60,000 bases of DNA from Zygnema cylindricum (GCA_037447655.1 JBBHKE010000271.1:250001-310000), one strand, 5' to 3'; shown: positions 22,556 through 33,210, counted from the stretch's first letter. Made by a program: numbers and translations. The notes: generated by a model not told the origin, from the sequence alone.

Positions 22556-23852
22556 AAAGACTTTTGAGGAACACCTAGAGCATATCTAGATCATTCTCCG
22601 GGCACTCCAAGCAGCGGGCTTGAAATGTCACCCGGGCAAAGGAGTTTTTGGGGTACAGAAAATCATTTACCTCGGACATGAGGTGACTCCCGGGATTGTG
22701 GGTCCCCACATGGTCAAGGTGGCAGCTCTTGACGCCCTTCACCCACCGTAGGACATCTCGGCCCTTCGCACCTTTCTGGGTATGGCCAACTACTATCGGC
22801 AGTTTATCTCCAAGTTCAGTAGTCACGCTAAGCCCCTCAATCAGCTATTACGGAAGGACCAAGAATGGCAGTGGGCTGAAGAGCAACAGATCGCCTTCCA
22901 GTTCATGAAAGATGCTCTGAAGCAACACCCCGTGCTCTGGATGCCTGATCACCAGAGGCCTTTTCTACTTTACAGTTACTGGAGCAGGTTTGGATTGGGA
23001 GTGGTTTTGGCTCAAGTTGATGATGTCGGAGCTGAATATGTGGTGGCTTACGCCAGCCAGAGTAATAACAGAGCAGAGGGGAATTATAGCAGTTACCACG
23101 GAGAGCTACTCGCACTAGTTTAGACAATCCATCATTTCCAGCCTTATTTGTACGGGGTCCATTTCACCATGATTACACATCACCAACCCTTGAAATGGAT
23201 GATGGAAAATAGTAAGTTAACTGGCAAACTCGCTAGATGGGTTTATATCCTGCAGGAATATGATTTCGACATTGTTCACAGGGCAGGGAAATCCATAGGA
23301 ATGCCGACGGACTTAGCCGGAATCCCAATCCCTCCACCATGGATTCTACCGGGGCTCGACATGATGATGACACGGAAATCAATCAGGGACTCATTAGAGC
23401 ATCCTCCGCCTTCATCTGGCTTCCCCAATCTGGGGGGGGGTCTGTCCACTTTCTAAGCCGACGTGGAGGGGCAGGCGCCCATAGGACGTAAGGATATCTG
23501 GAACGACTCCAATGCTCTCCAATCTATCCAATAGGGGTCGCCTCTTCCACACTTGATTGGAATTCAACTATCCCGAGTGCAGACCCGATTGGCTGCGTAT
23601 GATTGGGATAGAGGCGTTTTTTTCCGGAAATGGTCAGACGGCACGAGGAAAGTGGTTCCTCCCACCTCAAACAGAGAAACTCTGATTTCCAATCTCCATC
23701 AGCAATGTGGACACTTCGGTCAAAAGCGGACCACTTCCCTGGTTACGAGCCCTTATTGGTGGCACGAGTAGCGGACCCAAGTCAATTGAATTGTGCAGTC
23801 TTGCTCCACTTGCGATCGAGTAAAGGCGGCTTTTGACAAAAAGGGCGGGACT
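22556..23852 (+). pseudogene. Ty3/gypsy pol remnant, left part: RT end, RNase H, integrase zinc region
   Basis: The reading starts in the RT thumb (LGHEVTPG), then FLGMANYYRQFISKFSSHAK, the RNase H block (YASQSNNRAEGNYSSYHGEL, HHQPLKWMMENSKLTGKLAR, ILQEYDFDIVHRAGKS) and the integrase HHCC region (HQQCGHFGQKRTTSLV, SYYWW-like, and CSTCDRVKAAFDKK) cut at 23852 by copia IV. The RT palm, protease and gag are absent. Stops occur at several points (e.g. after GELLALV). The pol order RT-RNase H-integrase distinguishes it from the copia elements. Confidence 0.9.
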
Positions 23853-24618
23853 TGTTGGAAAATGAGTTTTATGTATTATCTAGGTCTAGATGTAAACTAA
23901 AAGGTGGTGTGTTTAATGGTCAGGCTCCACTCTCTCTCTCTCTCTTGTTATCATACTTGTTGTTCTCACTAGTGACTGGTCAGAGAGAGATCAGCCATGG
24001 CTGCCTAAACAGCCAGCAGAAGCCAACCAACAGAAGAAGATTGACTAGCTCTTAGCAAAAAGGCTGACGGACTAAGGATTTGATCCTAGTCCCTATAGTC
24101 ACTAGCCGTAGCCGGTAGCGTTGTCCTATAGTCTCAGACCACTGCTAGGATATATAGGGTGTGATAATTACTTAACCTAGTCCTGTCGAAATAAGCCAAT
24201 TAACGGATTTTTTAGGATTGTAACATGGAGACAATTAGAATATTTCTATAGACAGACGATCGACTAATTTGAAATGGGCACATTTAATGCAAGTTAACAT
24301 CGAACGGCTCTTATCTAAGCCGATATTGCGGAATAGCCGCTTTGGCTGTTTTCGGACGATTTGTCTCCAAATGCCACGTGGCGCCTCGTCATTCATTTAC
24401 ATGATTTACAGAAGATCCGCAGGCAAGTCAAAAGGTGACAAGCGTCCCCTCCATGCCCATGTCGTACAATGGCCGTACAGAAGGTACATCGGCAGCTGTA
24501 CGTTCTTGTACTATACAGTCTTGTGATTGGATCCGTGAATCAGTAGAAGGGGGCTTAGAGAGGGGTTTTAGGACTTCGAGTTTTTGAAGATAGCCGCCTC
24601 TCTCTCTCTGAGGGCTTG

Positions 24619-24625
24619 TATAAAA
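24619..24625 (+). promoter_or_regulatory. TATA box of the copia IV LTR promoter
   Basis: TATAAAA preceded by GCTTGTA, 230 bp before the LTR end. The same TTGTATAAAA occurs in the 3' LTR at 30431-30437, and other copies have TATATA-type variants at the same place (near 35848 and 39707). Confidence 0.6.
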
Positions 24626-24691
24626 ACTAGCACCTTTGCCATTTGATAATTAATCGCCTGGTTGGACGTTTTCAGTGATTCCTTTTGCATA

Positions 24692-24707
24692 GGACTCAAG
24701 GGAGTCC
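24692..24707 (+). other. conserved LTR hairpin GGACTC-AAGG-GAGTCC
   Basis: A 6-bp perfect stem with a four-base loop, about 70 bp after the TATA box. Copies occur at 4856-4869 (loop AGGG), 7865-7878 (inverted), 30512-30527 and 35922-35935. Conservation amid diverged LTRs suggests an RNA structure that matters to the element, such as packaging or strand transfer; that role is inference. Confidence 0.55.
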
Positions 24708-24850
24708 AACCTTCACAGGGGTGAAGGCAGTCAGATTCCTTGCCTGCTAGGGAGGAAATTGTTTTAGTGGAAATAAGGGCATTTCAAATTATCCTAGAGG
24801 CTTATAGTAAGCTGCAAATTCTGTGCACCTATGGAGGTCACAGAATTATA

Positions 24851-24865
24851 GGTTATGGGCCCACC
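24851..24865 (+). other. primer-binding site of copia IV: complement of the initiator tRNA-Met anticodon arm
   Basis: The 15 bases GGTTATGGGCCCACC directly follow the 5' LTR. Their complement, GGTGGGCCCATAACC, is the anticodon stem-loop with the CAT anticodon in plant initiator tRNA-Met. Standard plant copia elements instead pair with the tRNA 3' end (TGGTATCAGAGC), which is absent here. Drosophila copia uses this half-tRNA mode. The gag ATG (24855-24857) lies inside the site. Confidence 0.85.
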
Positions 24866-25575
24866 CTCTAGGGTGCCCATTTTCAACGAAACAAGATTCA
24901 TCTATTGGGAAACAATAATGACATGTGCATTGTGTGAAAAACGGTATTAGGGAATAGTGAGTGGACAAGTAAGGCGTCCATCCCTCGAACTCCACTAGGG
25001 TTTGGCCGAGTCCGAATTTCGAGATATCATCTGCTCCAACGAAAGAGGTAGATGAAGGGGAAAGCAATGTGTCGGAGAAATGGAAGGCGCGAGCGACGCC
25101 TATTGCTCCATCTATAGAGACACCAGTATTAAAAACTGAGGAGAATGATTCACAAACATGGAACTACAAGAAAATGGCAGCAATACACTTCATCTTGATT
25201 CATCTCACTCAGGGCTTGGCAACATCTCATCTTCACGTAGCGAGGGCTGTGGATCTGTGGATGACATTGGTGGATATTTATAGGAGCGGTACCATTTAAG
25301 AACAACAGTTGGCTGAACAAAAACTGAATGCATACACATACAAAGGGGGGAAGATGTTGGATTATTCCAACGATCTGGCAACTTTGTATATGGAGTTGGA
25401 GAGTGCTGGTTGGACAGGAACCACGAAAGCCAAGGTCAATACCTTGATCATGAAGCTACCAAAAGATTACGAGAATGTGGTCAATCGGGTGTAGGACCTG
25501 GATGACAGTCTATGGATCTGGAGCTTGGTTGTCAGAATGATCCTTGTCCGTGAGAACACTATTGAGATTTGAAGA
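24855..25575 (+). pseudogene. copia IV gag, N-terminal part
   Basis: From the ATG in the PBS the frame reads MGPPSRVPIFN, then breaks. Gag core motifs resume as DSQTWNYKKMAAIHFILIHL and LTQGLATSHLHVARAVDLWM (25069-25299), and after a stop as LNAYTYKGGKMLDYSNDLAT and KVNTLIMKLPKDYENVVNRV (25309-25494). This is the UBN2-like copia gag. At least four stops or shifts are present. Confidence 0.85.
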
Positions 25576-25578
25576 GGA

Positions 25579-26661
25579 GTGAAGGGCGTTCAAGCTCTGG
25601 CCGGAGGGACAGATCGGTGGAACAAGGACCCCAAGAAACCTTATGGAGATGTCGGCGGAGGTGAAAATCAGACTAGAGGACCAAGTACTCCGAAAGGACT
25701 CTGCCATTTCTGTAAGAAACCTGGACACTACATGGCAGAGTGCTCCAAACTGACGGAGCTAATGCTCAAGGGGAGCTATACATGTGGATCCTCTGGAGGA
25801 AAGAAAAAGGCACTTGTAACTACACAAGTGAACGGAGAGATCGGAGAGGAAGATACCTCTGATGAGGATGACGGAGAACTTCTTTTGAATGAGAAGTTGG
25901 AGTTGACGGAGATCCCACGGAAGCAGAAGTGTGCAATTGGAGCTGTCCAAGAAGCTCCGGAAGAAGGTTGGATCATAAACTTAGGTGCCTCAATGCATAT
26001 GTGTCGTGAAAAACAGTTGTTTAGAAAGCTAACAAAGATTCCCACCGTAGAGATAGAGTACGGGGATGGGAGAGTAGTGACTACTGATTTGGTGGGATCG
26101 GTAGATATGAAAGTACTAGTGGAATGTCATACGTCCATAGTTACTTTCTCAGATGTGCTTTACATACCTCAGCTGAATAAGAATCTTATCTCAACTTCTG
26201 TTTTGGATGATAAAGACTTTGAAACATACACTAGGAAAGGAGTCTTTACAGCTACGTATGATAAAGAGTTCTACTTTATAGCTGAGAAGGGTAGCCAAGG
26301 AATGATCAGGCTGAATCTGAGTAATGAAGAGAAGACAACTTATTATGTTAGTGTCCCTGATATGATGATATGGCATAAACGTTTGGGTCATGTGCATTTA
26401 GACAGATTGAAAGAAATGAAAATGCTGGGAGTAGTGGAAGGCATTGAGTTTGGAGACAATGAAATGATGAGTGATTGTGGCGGATGTGCTCAAGGTAAGG
26501 CACACAGATTGCTCTTTCCCAAATGTGCTACATATAAAGGAGAAAAGGTATTCGATATGGTCCACACAGATATTTGGGGACCGGCCAGAGTGCCCTCAGT
26601 GGGAGGGAAAAGATTCATGCTCACCATAACTGATGACTGGTCTAGATACTCGAGAGTTTAA
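25579..26661 (+). pseudogene. copia IV zinc knuckle, protease, preintegrase and integrase start
   Basis: A 360-codon open frame. In order: CCHC knuckle CHFCKKPGHYMAEC (about residues 43-56); acidic hinge EEDTSDEDDGELL; the protease site as GWIINLGASMHMC, where the expected D-S-G is N-L-G, so the catalytic Asp is lost; NKNLISTSVLDDKDFETYTR; the zinc-binding region IWHKRLGHVHLDRLKEMK with CGGCAQGKAHRL; and the integrase start DMVHTDIWGPARVPSVGGKR. It stops at SRYSRV. Confidence 0.92.
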
Positions 26662-27267
26662 TTTCTTAAGTCGAAGTTTGAGGCACCGATATACTTTGAA
26701 GAGTACAAAGCTTAGAGTGAAAAACTTCATGGACCTCCCATTAAAAGGATTAGAAGTGATAATGCGGGGGAATACACATCTAATCAGTTTGAAGAATTTC
26801 TGAAAGATGAGGGAGTGCATCACCAAAAGACAGTTCCAGATAATCCAGAGCAGAATGGTGTAGCTGAAAGGTTAAATAGAACCTTAGGTTATATTGCTCG
26901 AAGTATGCTAACAGATAAGTAAATAGGAAGACGTTTCTGGGCAAAAGCTATGAATTGTGCAAACTATATCAAGAATAGAGTCCTAACCTCAGCTGTCAAA
27001 GGAAAAACACCATATGAGAGATGGGTCGGTAGAAAGCCATATGTTTCTCATCTAAAGGTCTTTGGAAGCCAAGTATATAGTTTGAACAGTGATAAATCAG
27101 ATTGGAAACTGGATGCTCGGGGAAAACCTGGATACTTAGTGGGGTATGATGAAGATGTCAAAGGGTATAAAGTGTATGATCTAGGAAGACAAGACATTAT
27201 TATTGTGAAACATCTAATGGTAATGGATGAAGGAACATCTGTAGATCATTTGAAGTATACAAAAACT
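26662..27267 (+). pseudogene. copia IV integrase core, first copy of the C-terminal segment
   Basis: Contains SDNAGEYTSNQFEEFLKDEG (second catalytic Asp), EQNGVAERLNRTLG (Glu), NCANYIKNRVLTSAVKGKTP, YERWVGRKPYVSHLKVFGSQ and GYDEDVKGYKVYDLGRQDII. Stops at 26660, 26714 and 26920. It ends where foreign sequence starts at about 27268. Confidence 0.88.
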
Positions 27268-27537
27268 CGGTTGACCGTGAAGGTCCACGTGCACAGTTGT
27301 ACAGTACTAGGTTGACTAGCAGCTAGCTAGTTTAAATAGTTAAGTAGGCCTAGTGAATAGGGGACTCTCTTTTTGAGTAGACCTTCGCAGCGAGCGCAAA
27401 CCTTGTACTCTCTTCCAAGTAATAAAGCGCAACTTTGTCTGTCAGTGTTGTGTGCTCCTACTGTTGCTACGAGAAGATCCTTGGTGTTTTCCGCTGTGCA
27501 TTGTGGCGTGCTGTGTGCACTATTGTCCCTTTTACAC
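27268..27537 (+). other. LTR-like insert between two integrase copies
   Basis: About 270 bp starting TTGACCGTGAAGGTCCACG and containing a polyadenylation-like region (caagtaataaagcgcaac) followed by GTGTTGTGTGCTCC. It resembles a short LTR of a different family. Its two sides are not simple target duplications but two diverged copies of the same integrase segment (27045-27267 and 27540-27762). Confidence 0.55.
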
Positions 27538-27539
27538 TA

Positions 27540-28010
27540 ATGTGTCTCATCTAAAGGTCTTTGGAAGCCAAGTATATAGTTTCAACACTGATAAATCAGA
27601 TTGGAAATTGGATGCTCGGGGAAAACTTGGATACTTTGTGGGGTATGATGAAGATGTCAAAGGGTATAGAGTGTATGATCTAGGAAGAAAAGACATTATT
27701 ATGCTGAAGCATCTAGTGGTGATGGATGAAGGAAAATCTGTAGATCCCTTCAAGTATACAAAAACTATCAGGGTCAGATTCGAATCAGAAAGTGAAGTTA
27801 ATTCAGATCTGCCTGACAGCAACCCGAACCAAGAGATCACACCAGATTCAGAAAAAACTCACAACGAGAGTGAGCCACTATTAGATTCACAACTACCAGC
27901 TCACACAGAGGAAGAGGAACCTGATTCCATGAACAGGGGAGCAAATGAAGTGATTCAGAAGAACCAAAGAATACCATATATTCCTGCCTCGGAGTTTGAG
28001 GGTGGATGAA
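27540..28010 (+). pseudogene. copia IV integrase C-terminus, second copy, and linker
   Basis: Repeats SHLKVFGSQVYSFNTDKSDW through GYDEDVKGYRVYDLGRKDII at an estimated ~92% identity to the first copy, then continues into the acidic linker (DSEKTHNESEPLLDSQLPAH) toward EFEGG. The downstream frame is interrupted by TGA at 28007. Confidence 0.85.
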
Positions 28011-29653
28011 GGAGCAGCAAAAGGCTGCAAGAAAAACTAGCAGTAAACAACGTAACGAAACTCTCACTCCCGGATGATCCTCAAACTTACTTAGAGGGAG
28101 TAAACAGTCCAGCAAAAGACAGATGGATTAGAGCCATTAATGATGAGATGGCTTCCATTATGGAAGCCAATGCATGGGAATTAGTGGTCTGTCCCCCAAA
28201 CAGAAAACCAATTGGGTGTAAATGGGTATTTAAACTAAAACTGAACCGCGATAACACAATTGAGAGATATAAGGCCAGATTAGTAGCAAAGGGTTTCACC
28301 CAAAAGGAGGGAATTGACTATGAAGAAACCTTTGCACCAGTTGTACGCTTTCCTTTAGTAAGGATTCTCCTTAGTCTAGCCGCAAGAGAAGACATGGAGA
28401 TCCATCAGATGGATTTTAAAACTGCCTTTCTCAATGGTGAACTAGAGGAAAAGATTTTCATGAAACAACCAGAAGGATTTGTGGAAGATAGAGAGGAGAG
28501 TAAAGTCTGCAAACTTATCAAGTCTTTGTATGGGCTGAAACAGGCTCCTATAGAATGGAATAAGAAACTGGATGAATTCTTGACCAATATGGGATACGTC
28601 TGAATCAGCTCTGATCACTCAATTTACATGATTGAGGATGAGGAGGGAGTGATTTTTATTGCCATTTATGTAGATGATTTTCTTGTGTTAAGCAAGTCTA
28701 TGGAAAAGATAAACAAGTTAAAGAAAGATTTAAGGGGCAGATTTGACATGAAAGATTTAGGGAAAACAAACTATATCCTGGGAATTCAGATGGAAAAAGA
28801 TAGAAGAAAAAGAATAATCAGATAAACTCAAAAAGAGGCAATCAAAAACATGTTAGAGAGATAAGGCAAACTGTTGTACAACTCACATGGACTTGAAGAA
28901 AGTAAGTGATGGGAGTGTAGAAGGTGGAGTAGTTATTCTTGATGAAGAAATGAGTCCAGAAGAGAGACAGTTTATAAAGTCAATCCCTTACACACAGGTC
29001 GTAGGAAGTCTGATTTATTTCATGAATTGTACAAGACTAGACATAGCTGCAGCAGTTGGTGTCCTCAGTAGGAGTCTTCATGATCCTAGAAAGAGAGATT
29101 GGGAGGCAACCAAAGGAGTTATGAGATACTTGATAGGAACCAGAGGTCTTTAGTTGCATCTGGGAGGGGAGAATACTGACATCACCACTTGGAGTGATGC
29201 TAGTTATGGGGATGCTCCTATGAGGAGGTGCACATCTGGATATGTTTTGTATGTTGGGAATGGTGCATGCTGCTGGAGCAGTAAGCAGCAAAAAAGATGG
29301 TTGCTCATTCTACAATGGAGGCTAGGTATATGGCTTATTGCTTTGTTGTTAAAGAATTAATGTGGGTAAAGTCTCTCTTAGAAGAACTTGGATTTATGAA
29401 GGTTGGAGTTCAGAAAGTGTTTTGTGACAACCAAGCTGCCATTGCAATTGCAGCAAACCCAAAGCACCATTTTAAAGCTAAACACATGGATATAAGATTA
29501 AGTTTTGTAAAAGAAAAGGTGGAGAACAAAATTGTGAGTTTAGATTACAAATCGGATGGGGAAATGGTGGCTGACATGTTGAGAAATCCAGTCTTATCTC
29601 CTAAGTTAAAACACTGTAGAGAAAAATGTGGACTTAAAGAGAAGAGTGACTAG
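28011..29653 (+). pseudogene. copia IV RT and RNase H
   Basis: [79 protein letters not shown] and the catalytic IAIYVDDFLVLSKSMEK near 28660-28710. RNase H: GSLIYFMNCTRLDIAAAVGV, WLHLGGENTDITTWSDAS-like, VFCDNQAAIAIAANPKHHF and MDIRLSFVKEKVENKIVS. Stops at 28601, 28825 and 29151 and a frameshift near 29297 inactivate it. Confidence 0.92.
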
Positions 29654-29666
29654 AAAATAAGGGGAG

Positions 29667-30662
29667 TGTTGGAAAATGAGTTTAATGTATTTTTTAGGTC
29701 TAGATGTAAACTAAAAGGTGGTATGTTTTATGGTTAGGCTCCACTCTCTCTCTCTCTCCAGTTATCATACTTGTCGTTGTCACTGATAACTTGACAGAGA
29801 GAGATGAAGCCATGGCTGCCTAAGCAGCTAGCAGAAGTCACCCAACAAAAGAAGATTGACAAGCTCTTAGCAAAAAGGCTAACAGACCAAGGATTTGATC
29901 CTAGTCCCTATAGTCAGTAACCGTAGCCAGTAGCGTTGTCGTATATTCTACGACCAGTGCTAGGATATATAGGGTGTGATAAATACTTAACCTAATCTTG
30001 TCAAAATAAGCCGATTAACGGATTTTGTAGGACAATAACATAGAGACAGCTAAAATATTTCTATAGACGGACGGTCGACTAATTTGAACGGCGCACATTT
30101 AATGTCGGTTAACATCGAACGGCTCCTATCGAAACCGACATTGCGGAATAGCCGCTTGGCTATTTTCGTACGATTTGTCTCCAGATGCCACGTGACGCCT
30201 CGTCATTCATTTACAGGATTTATAGGAGACCCGGAGGCAAGTCAAAAGGTGACAGGCGTCCCCTCCATGGCCATGTCGTACAATGGCCGTACAGAAGGTA
30301 CATCGGCATCTGTACGTTCTTGTACCATACAGTCTTGTGATTGGATCCGTGAATCAGTAGAAGGGGGTTTAGAGAGGGGTTTTAGGACTTAGAGTTTTTG
30401 AAGATAGGCGCCTCTCTCTTTGAGGGCTTGTATAAAAAGTGGCACCTTTGCCATTCTATAATTAATCGCCTGGTTGGACGTTTTCAGTGATTCCTTTTGC
30501 ATAGGACTCAAGGGAGTCCAACCTACACACGGGTGAAGGCAGTCAGAGTCCTTGCCTACTAGTGAGGTAATTGTTTCAGTGGAAAGAAGGGCATTTCAAA
30601 TTTTCCTAGAGGCTTATAGTAAGGTGCAAATTCTGTGCACCTATGGAGGTCACAAAATTACA
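29667..30662 (+). repeat. 3' LTR of copia IV
   Basis: Follows the purine tract aaaataaggggag and starts TGTTGGAAAATG; ends AAATTACA. 996 bp against 998 for the 5' LTR, with scattered differences. TATA at 30431-30437. Antisense B-box-like GGATCAAATCC near 29891-29901 and a T-run are present. Confidence 0.93.
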
Positions 30663-31590
30663 AGACTGAGCTTCATTCGCTTCCTATCCGACGATGTCTT
30701 ATCGGTGGTCTTGTGATCTTTTGGGACCTCTTCCTACCAACAGGGAGGGGAATCGCTTCGTGTTAGTCATGATCGAACATTTTTTGAAGTGGGTCGAGTT
30801 GGAGGTTTTGCCCCGGAAGGAGTCCCAAGCAATTGCAGATGCCTTTTTACAAAGGGTTTTAGCTCAATTCATGGCGCCTACAAAAGTTCTAACTGACCAA
30901 TGCTCTGAATTTGGTGGAGAATTTTCCAACCTCTTGGAAAAATGCCTTGTTCACCATCGGCTGACCTGCCGTGACCACCCGCAAGCCGACGGTTTGGCCA
31001 AAAGGTGCGTACAAAGAGTGAAGTGGTCACTACGAAAATATGCAGTTGAAGAAGATGTGGGGGAGTGGGACAAAAGGGTGCCTTGGATTGCTATGGGTTA
31101 GAAATTCAGCAGGCAGGCTTCTCTCCACTCCTGTAGTCATTATTTCATTTTATTTGGACGGCATCCCATCCTGCCCATGGCTGCATCGGCAAAAGCGGTG
31201 TTCCTCTCGAAGATGGATGACAAGGGAACAGTCGAAAAACTGATCGCCGACAGAGCCAAGATATTCCACCGAGAGATGCCTCTTGCCATGGGGAATTTGC
31301 AAGCGGCTCAGCACCGAGATCAGTTGTGGTATTCTCAACGCCTGAGCGGGAATTATGTGCCACGGCAGCGGCGATTTATGCCGGGGGACTTTGTATACCG
31401 AATGCAACAGAAGAAGGACACGGTGGATATTTCTAACGGGCGAGTAATTTTGAAAGTGGTCGAAGTTTCTAACAAAGGGGTTATTACATTGGAGGGAAAG
31501 GAAGGTTGAAATATTAAAGAGAATCACATCAATGTGGCCCCAAACCATCTTCGAGGATTGGAGGACGCACCCACCTTCCACTTAACTTAC
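30663..31590 (+). pseudogene. Ty3/gypsy pol remnant, right part: integrase core and C-terminus
   Basis: Continues the gypsy frame cut at 23852. TELHSLPIRR leads, after a 1-base shift, into YRWSCDLLGPLPTNREGNRF (first catalytic Asp), LTDQCSEFGGEFSNLLEKCL (second position; usual D-G-N reads Q-C-S-E), HRLTCRDHPQADGLAKRCVQ where the usual E reads A, then HRDQLWYSQRLSGNY and the C-terminal barrel ISNGRVILKVVEVSNKGVIT. A stop at 31100 and one at 31507 break it. Confidence 0.9.
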
Positions 31591-32060
31591 TTTGCCGATC
31601 CTCCTTGATATTCATCAGCTTGCAATCAGTCCACCCAGTTACACGACATTTTGGTCTGCAACCAGTGTGGTCAGTGTTAGCATTCACCATGTCTCCCATC
31701 CACTTGGGAGCCACGCTCTCTACCCTCCAGCACGTGGTTCTGTGGGAATTGCGAATGGGGCGGGTAATTTTATGTCTTATCACGGTTGACTAAGAGGGGG
31801 GGAAATTGGGATATCAGCCAACTATCAAGACCCCAAACCCTTTCCCGGCCAGGTGGGGAAAGGAAGGGGGAGGGGATTAATTTCGCCTTCCCATGCCCTC
31901 ATCACTATTCCCTTCCCAGCTATCTCGCTTATCTTGCATGCATATCTACGAGAGGGATTTGGGCAGCAGTGGGCATGATTATTATTATGGGAAGCATTCA
32001 CATTTGGAGGTTATTTGCAGGACTCCAAGGCTGACTACTCCGGGTTGTGTACCCTTCTCT
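31591..32060 (+). other. probable 3' noncoding region of the gypsy element
   Basis: After the pol end there is a purine tract (ctaagagggggggaaa, near 31790) where a 3' LTR would start, then ~250 bp up to the start of copia V. The LTR partner cannot be found in the window, so the boundary is unproven. Confidence 0.4.
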
Positions 32061-32079
32061 TATGTTTCTCAGGCACGCT

Positions 32080-33210
32080 CGACATAAGGAGTTTGATACC
32101 TCTACTAGAAAAGGAGTCTTTACAGCTAAATATGGGGATGAAGTCTACTTCACAGCAGATAAAGGTAGCCAAGGAATGTTTAGGCTTAACCTGAGTAATG
32201 AAAAAAAGAATGCTTACAATGTTGTTGTCCCAAACTTGATGATGTAACATAAACACTTGGGGCATATGCACTTTGGTAAGATGAAAGAAATGAGAAAGCT
32301 TGGTGTAGTAGAAGGCATTTAGTTTGGGGATAATGAAATGGTGGATGATTCTAGTGGTTGTGCCAAAGGTAATGCTCACAAACTTCTATTTCCCAAAACA
32401 GCCACATATAAAGGTGAGAAAGTACTAGATCTGATGCACACAGATATCTGGGAACCAGCAAAAGTACCTTCGGTAGGAGGTAAGAGGTTCATGATGACAA
32501 TTATTGATGACTGGTTTAGATACTCTAGAGTCTACTTTCTAAACCCAAAGTCTAAAGCACCAACTTACATCAAAGAATATAAAACCTGGAGTGGGAAGTT
32601 GCACGGAACCCGCATTAAGAGAATAAAAAGTGACAATGGGGGAGAATATACCTCTAACCAAGCTGAGGAATATCTGAGGGATGAGGGAGTTCAGCATCAA
32701 AAAACTTTATGTTATAATCCTTAACAAAATGGGGCAGTTGAGAGGTTGAACCGGACTTAAGGAGATAGCATATGAAGTATGCTGGCCGAGAAAATGATAG
32801 GAAAAAGGTTTTGGGTAGAGGCCATGAACTATGCTAACTACAACAAGAATAGAGTCCTTACATCATTTGTGAAATGAATGACACATCTGAGAGATGGGCT
32901 GGAAAGAAACCAAATATTTTGCACCTGAAAGTATTTGGTAGTCAAGTTTACATTCTTGACACAGATAGAAAAAAATTGGAAACTAGATGCTAAAGGGAAA
33001 GCGAGATATTTTCTGGGATATGATGAGGATGACAAGGGATATATACTCTATGACTTAGCTAAACAAAATATCATTCTGGTAAAGCACCTAGTTGTCATAG
33101 ATGAAGGGAAGTCATTTGACCCTTTCAAATACACCAACAAGATAATCAGCTTTGAGTCCAAGGGTGAGGAAGACTCAAATCTTCCCAGAAGAGACATAGT
33201 GAAAAAGTGA
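32080..33210 (+). pseudogene. copia V preintegrase and integrase remnant
   Basis: EFDTSTRKGVFTAKYGDEVY starts the readable part. Then GSQGMFRLNLSNEKKNAYNV, the zinc-binding region (KHLGHMHFGKMKEM, CAKGNAHKLLFP), VLDLMHTDIWEPAKVPSVGG (first Asp), RIKSDNGGEYTSNQAEEYL (second Asp) and NGAVERLNRT (Glu), and the C-terminal part FLGYDEDDKGYILYDLAKQN. Stops at 32247, 32322, 32724, 32759 and 32876, plus shifts, mark it as dead. Confidence 0.9.

Larger units (their letters stand above)
23853..24850 (+). repeat. 5' LTR of copia IV
   Basis: Starts TGTTGGAAAATG and ends ...GAATTATA, 998 bp. Contains a CT-dinucleotide run near 23933-23946, a TATA box (tataaaa, 24619-24625), and downstream the conserved hairpin ggactcaagggagtcc (24692-24707). 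The transcription start is probably just after the TATA box, making the hairpin part of the transcript leader (inference). Confidence 0.93.
23853..30662 (+). mobile_element. copia element IV, both LTRs, nested in the gypsy element
   Basis: LTRs 23853-24850 and 29667-30662 flank PBS, gag, protease, integrase, RT and RNase H. The 5-bp flanks are ggact on the left and agact on the right, a target duplication with one mismatch. Removing the element restores continuity of the gypsy integrase (CDRVKAAFDKK then TELHSLPI), proving a nested insertion. The internal region carries stops and an extra ~0.5-kb rearrangement at 27.0-27.8 kb. Confidence 0.95.
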
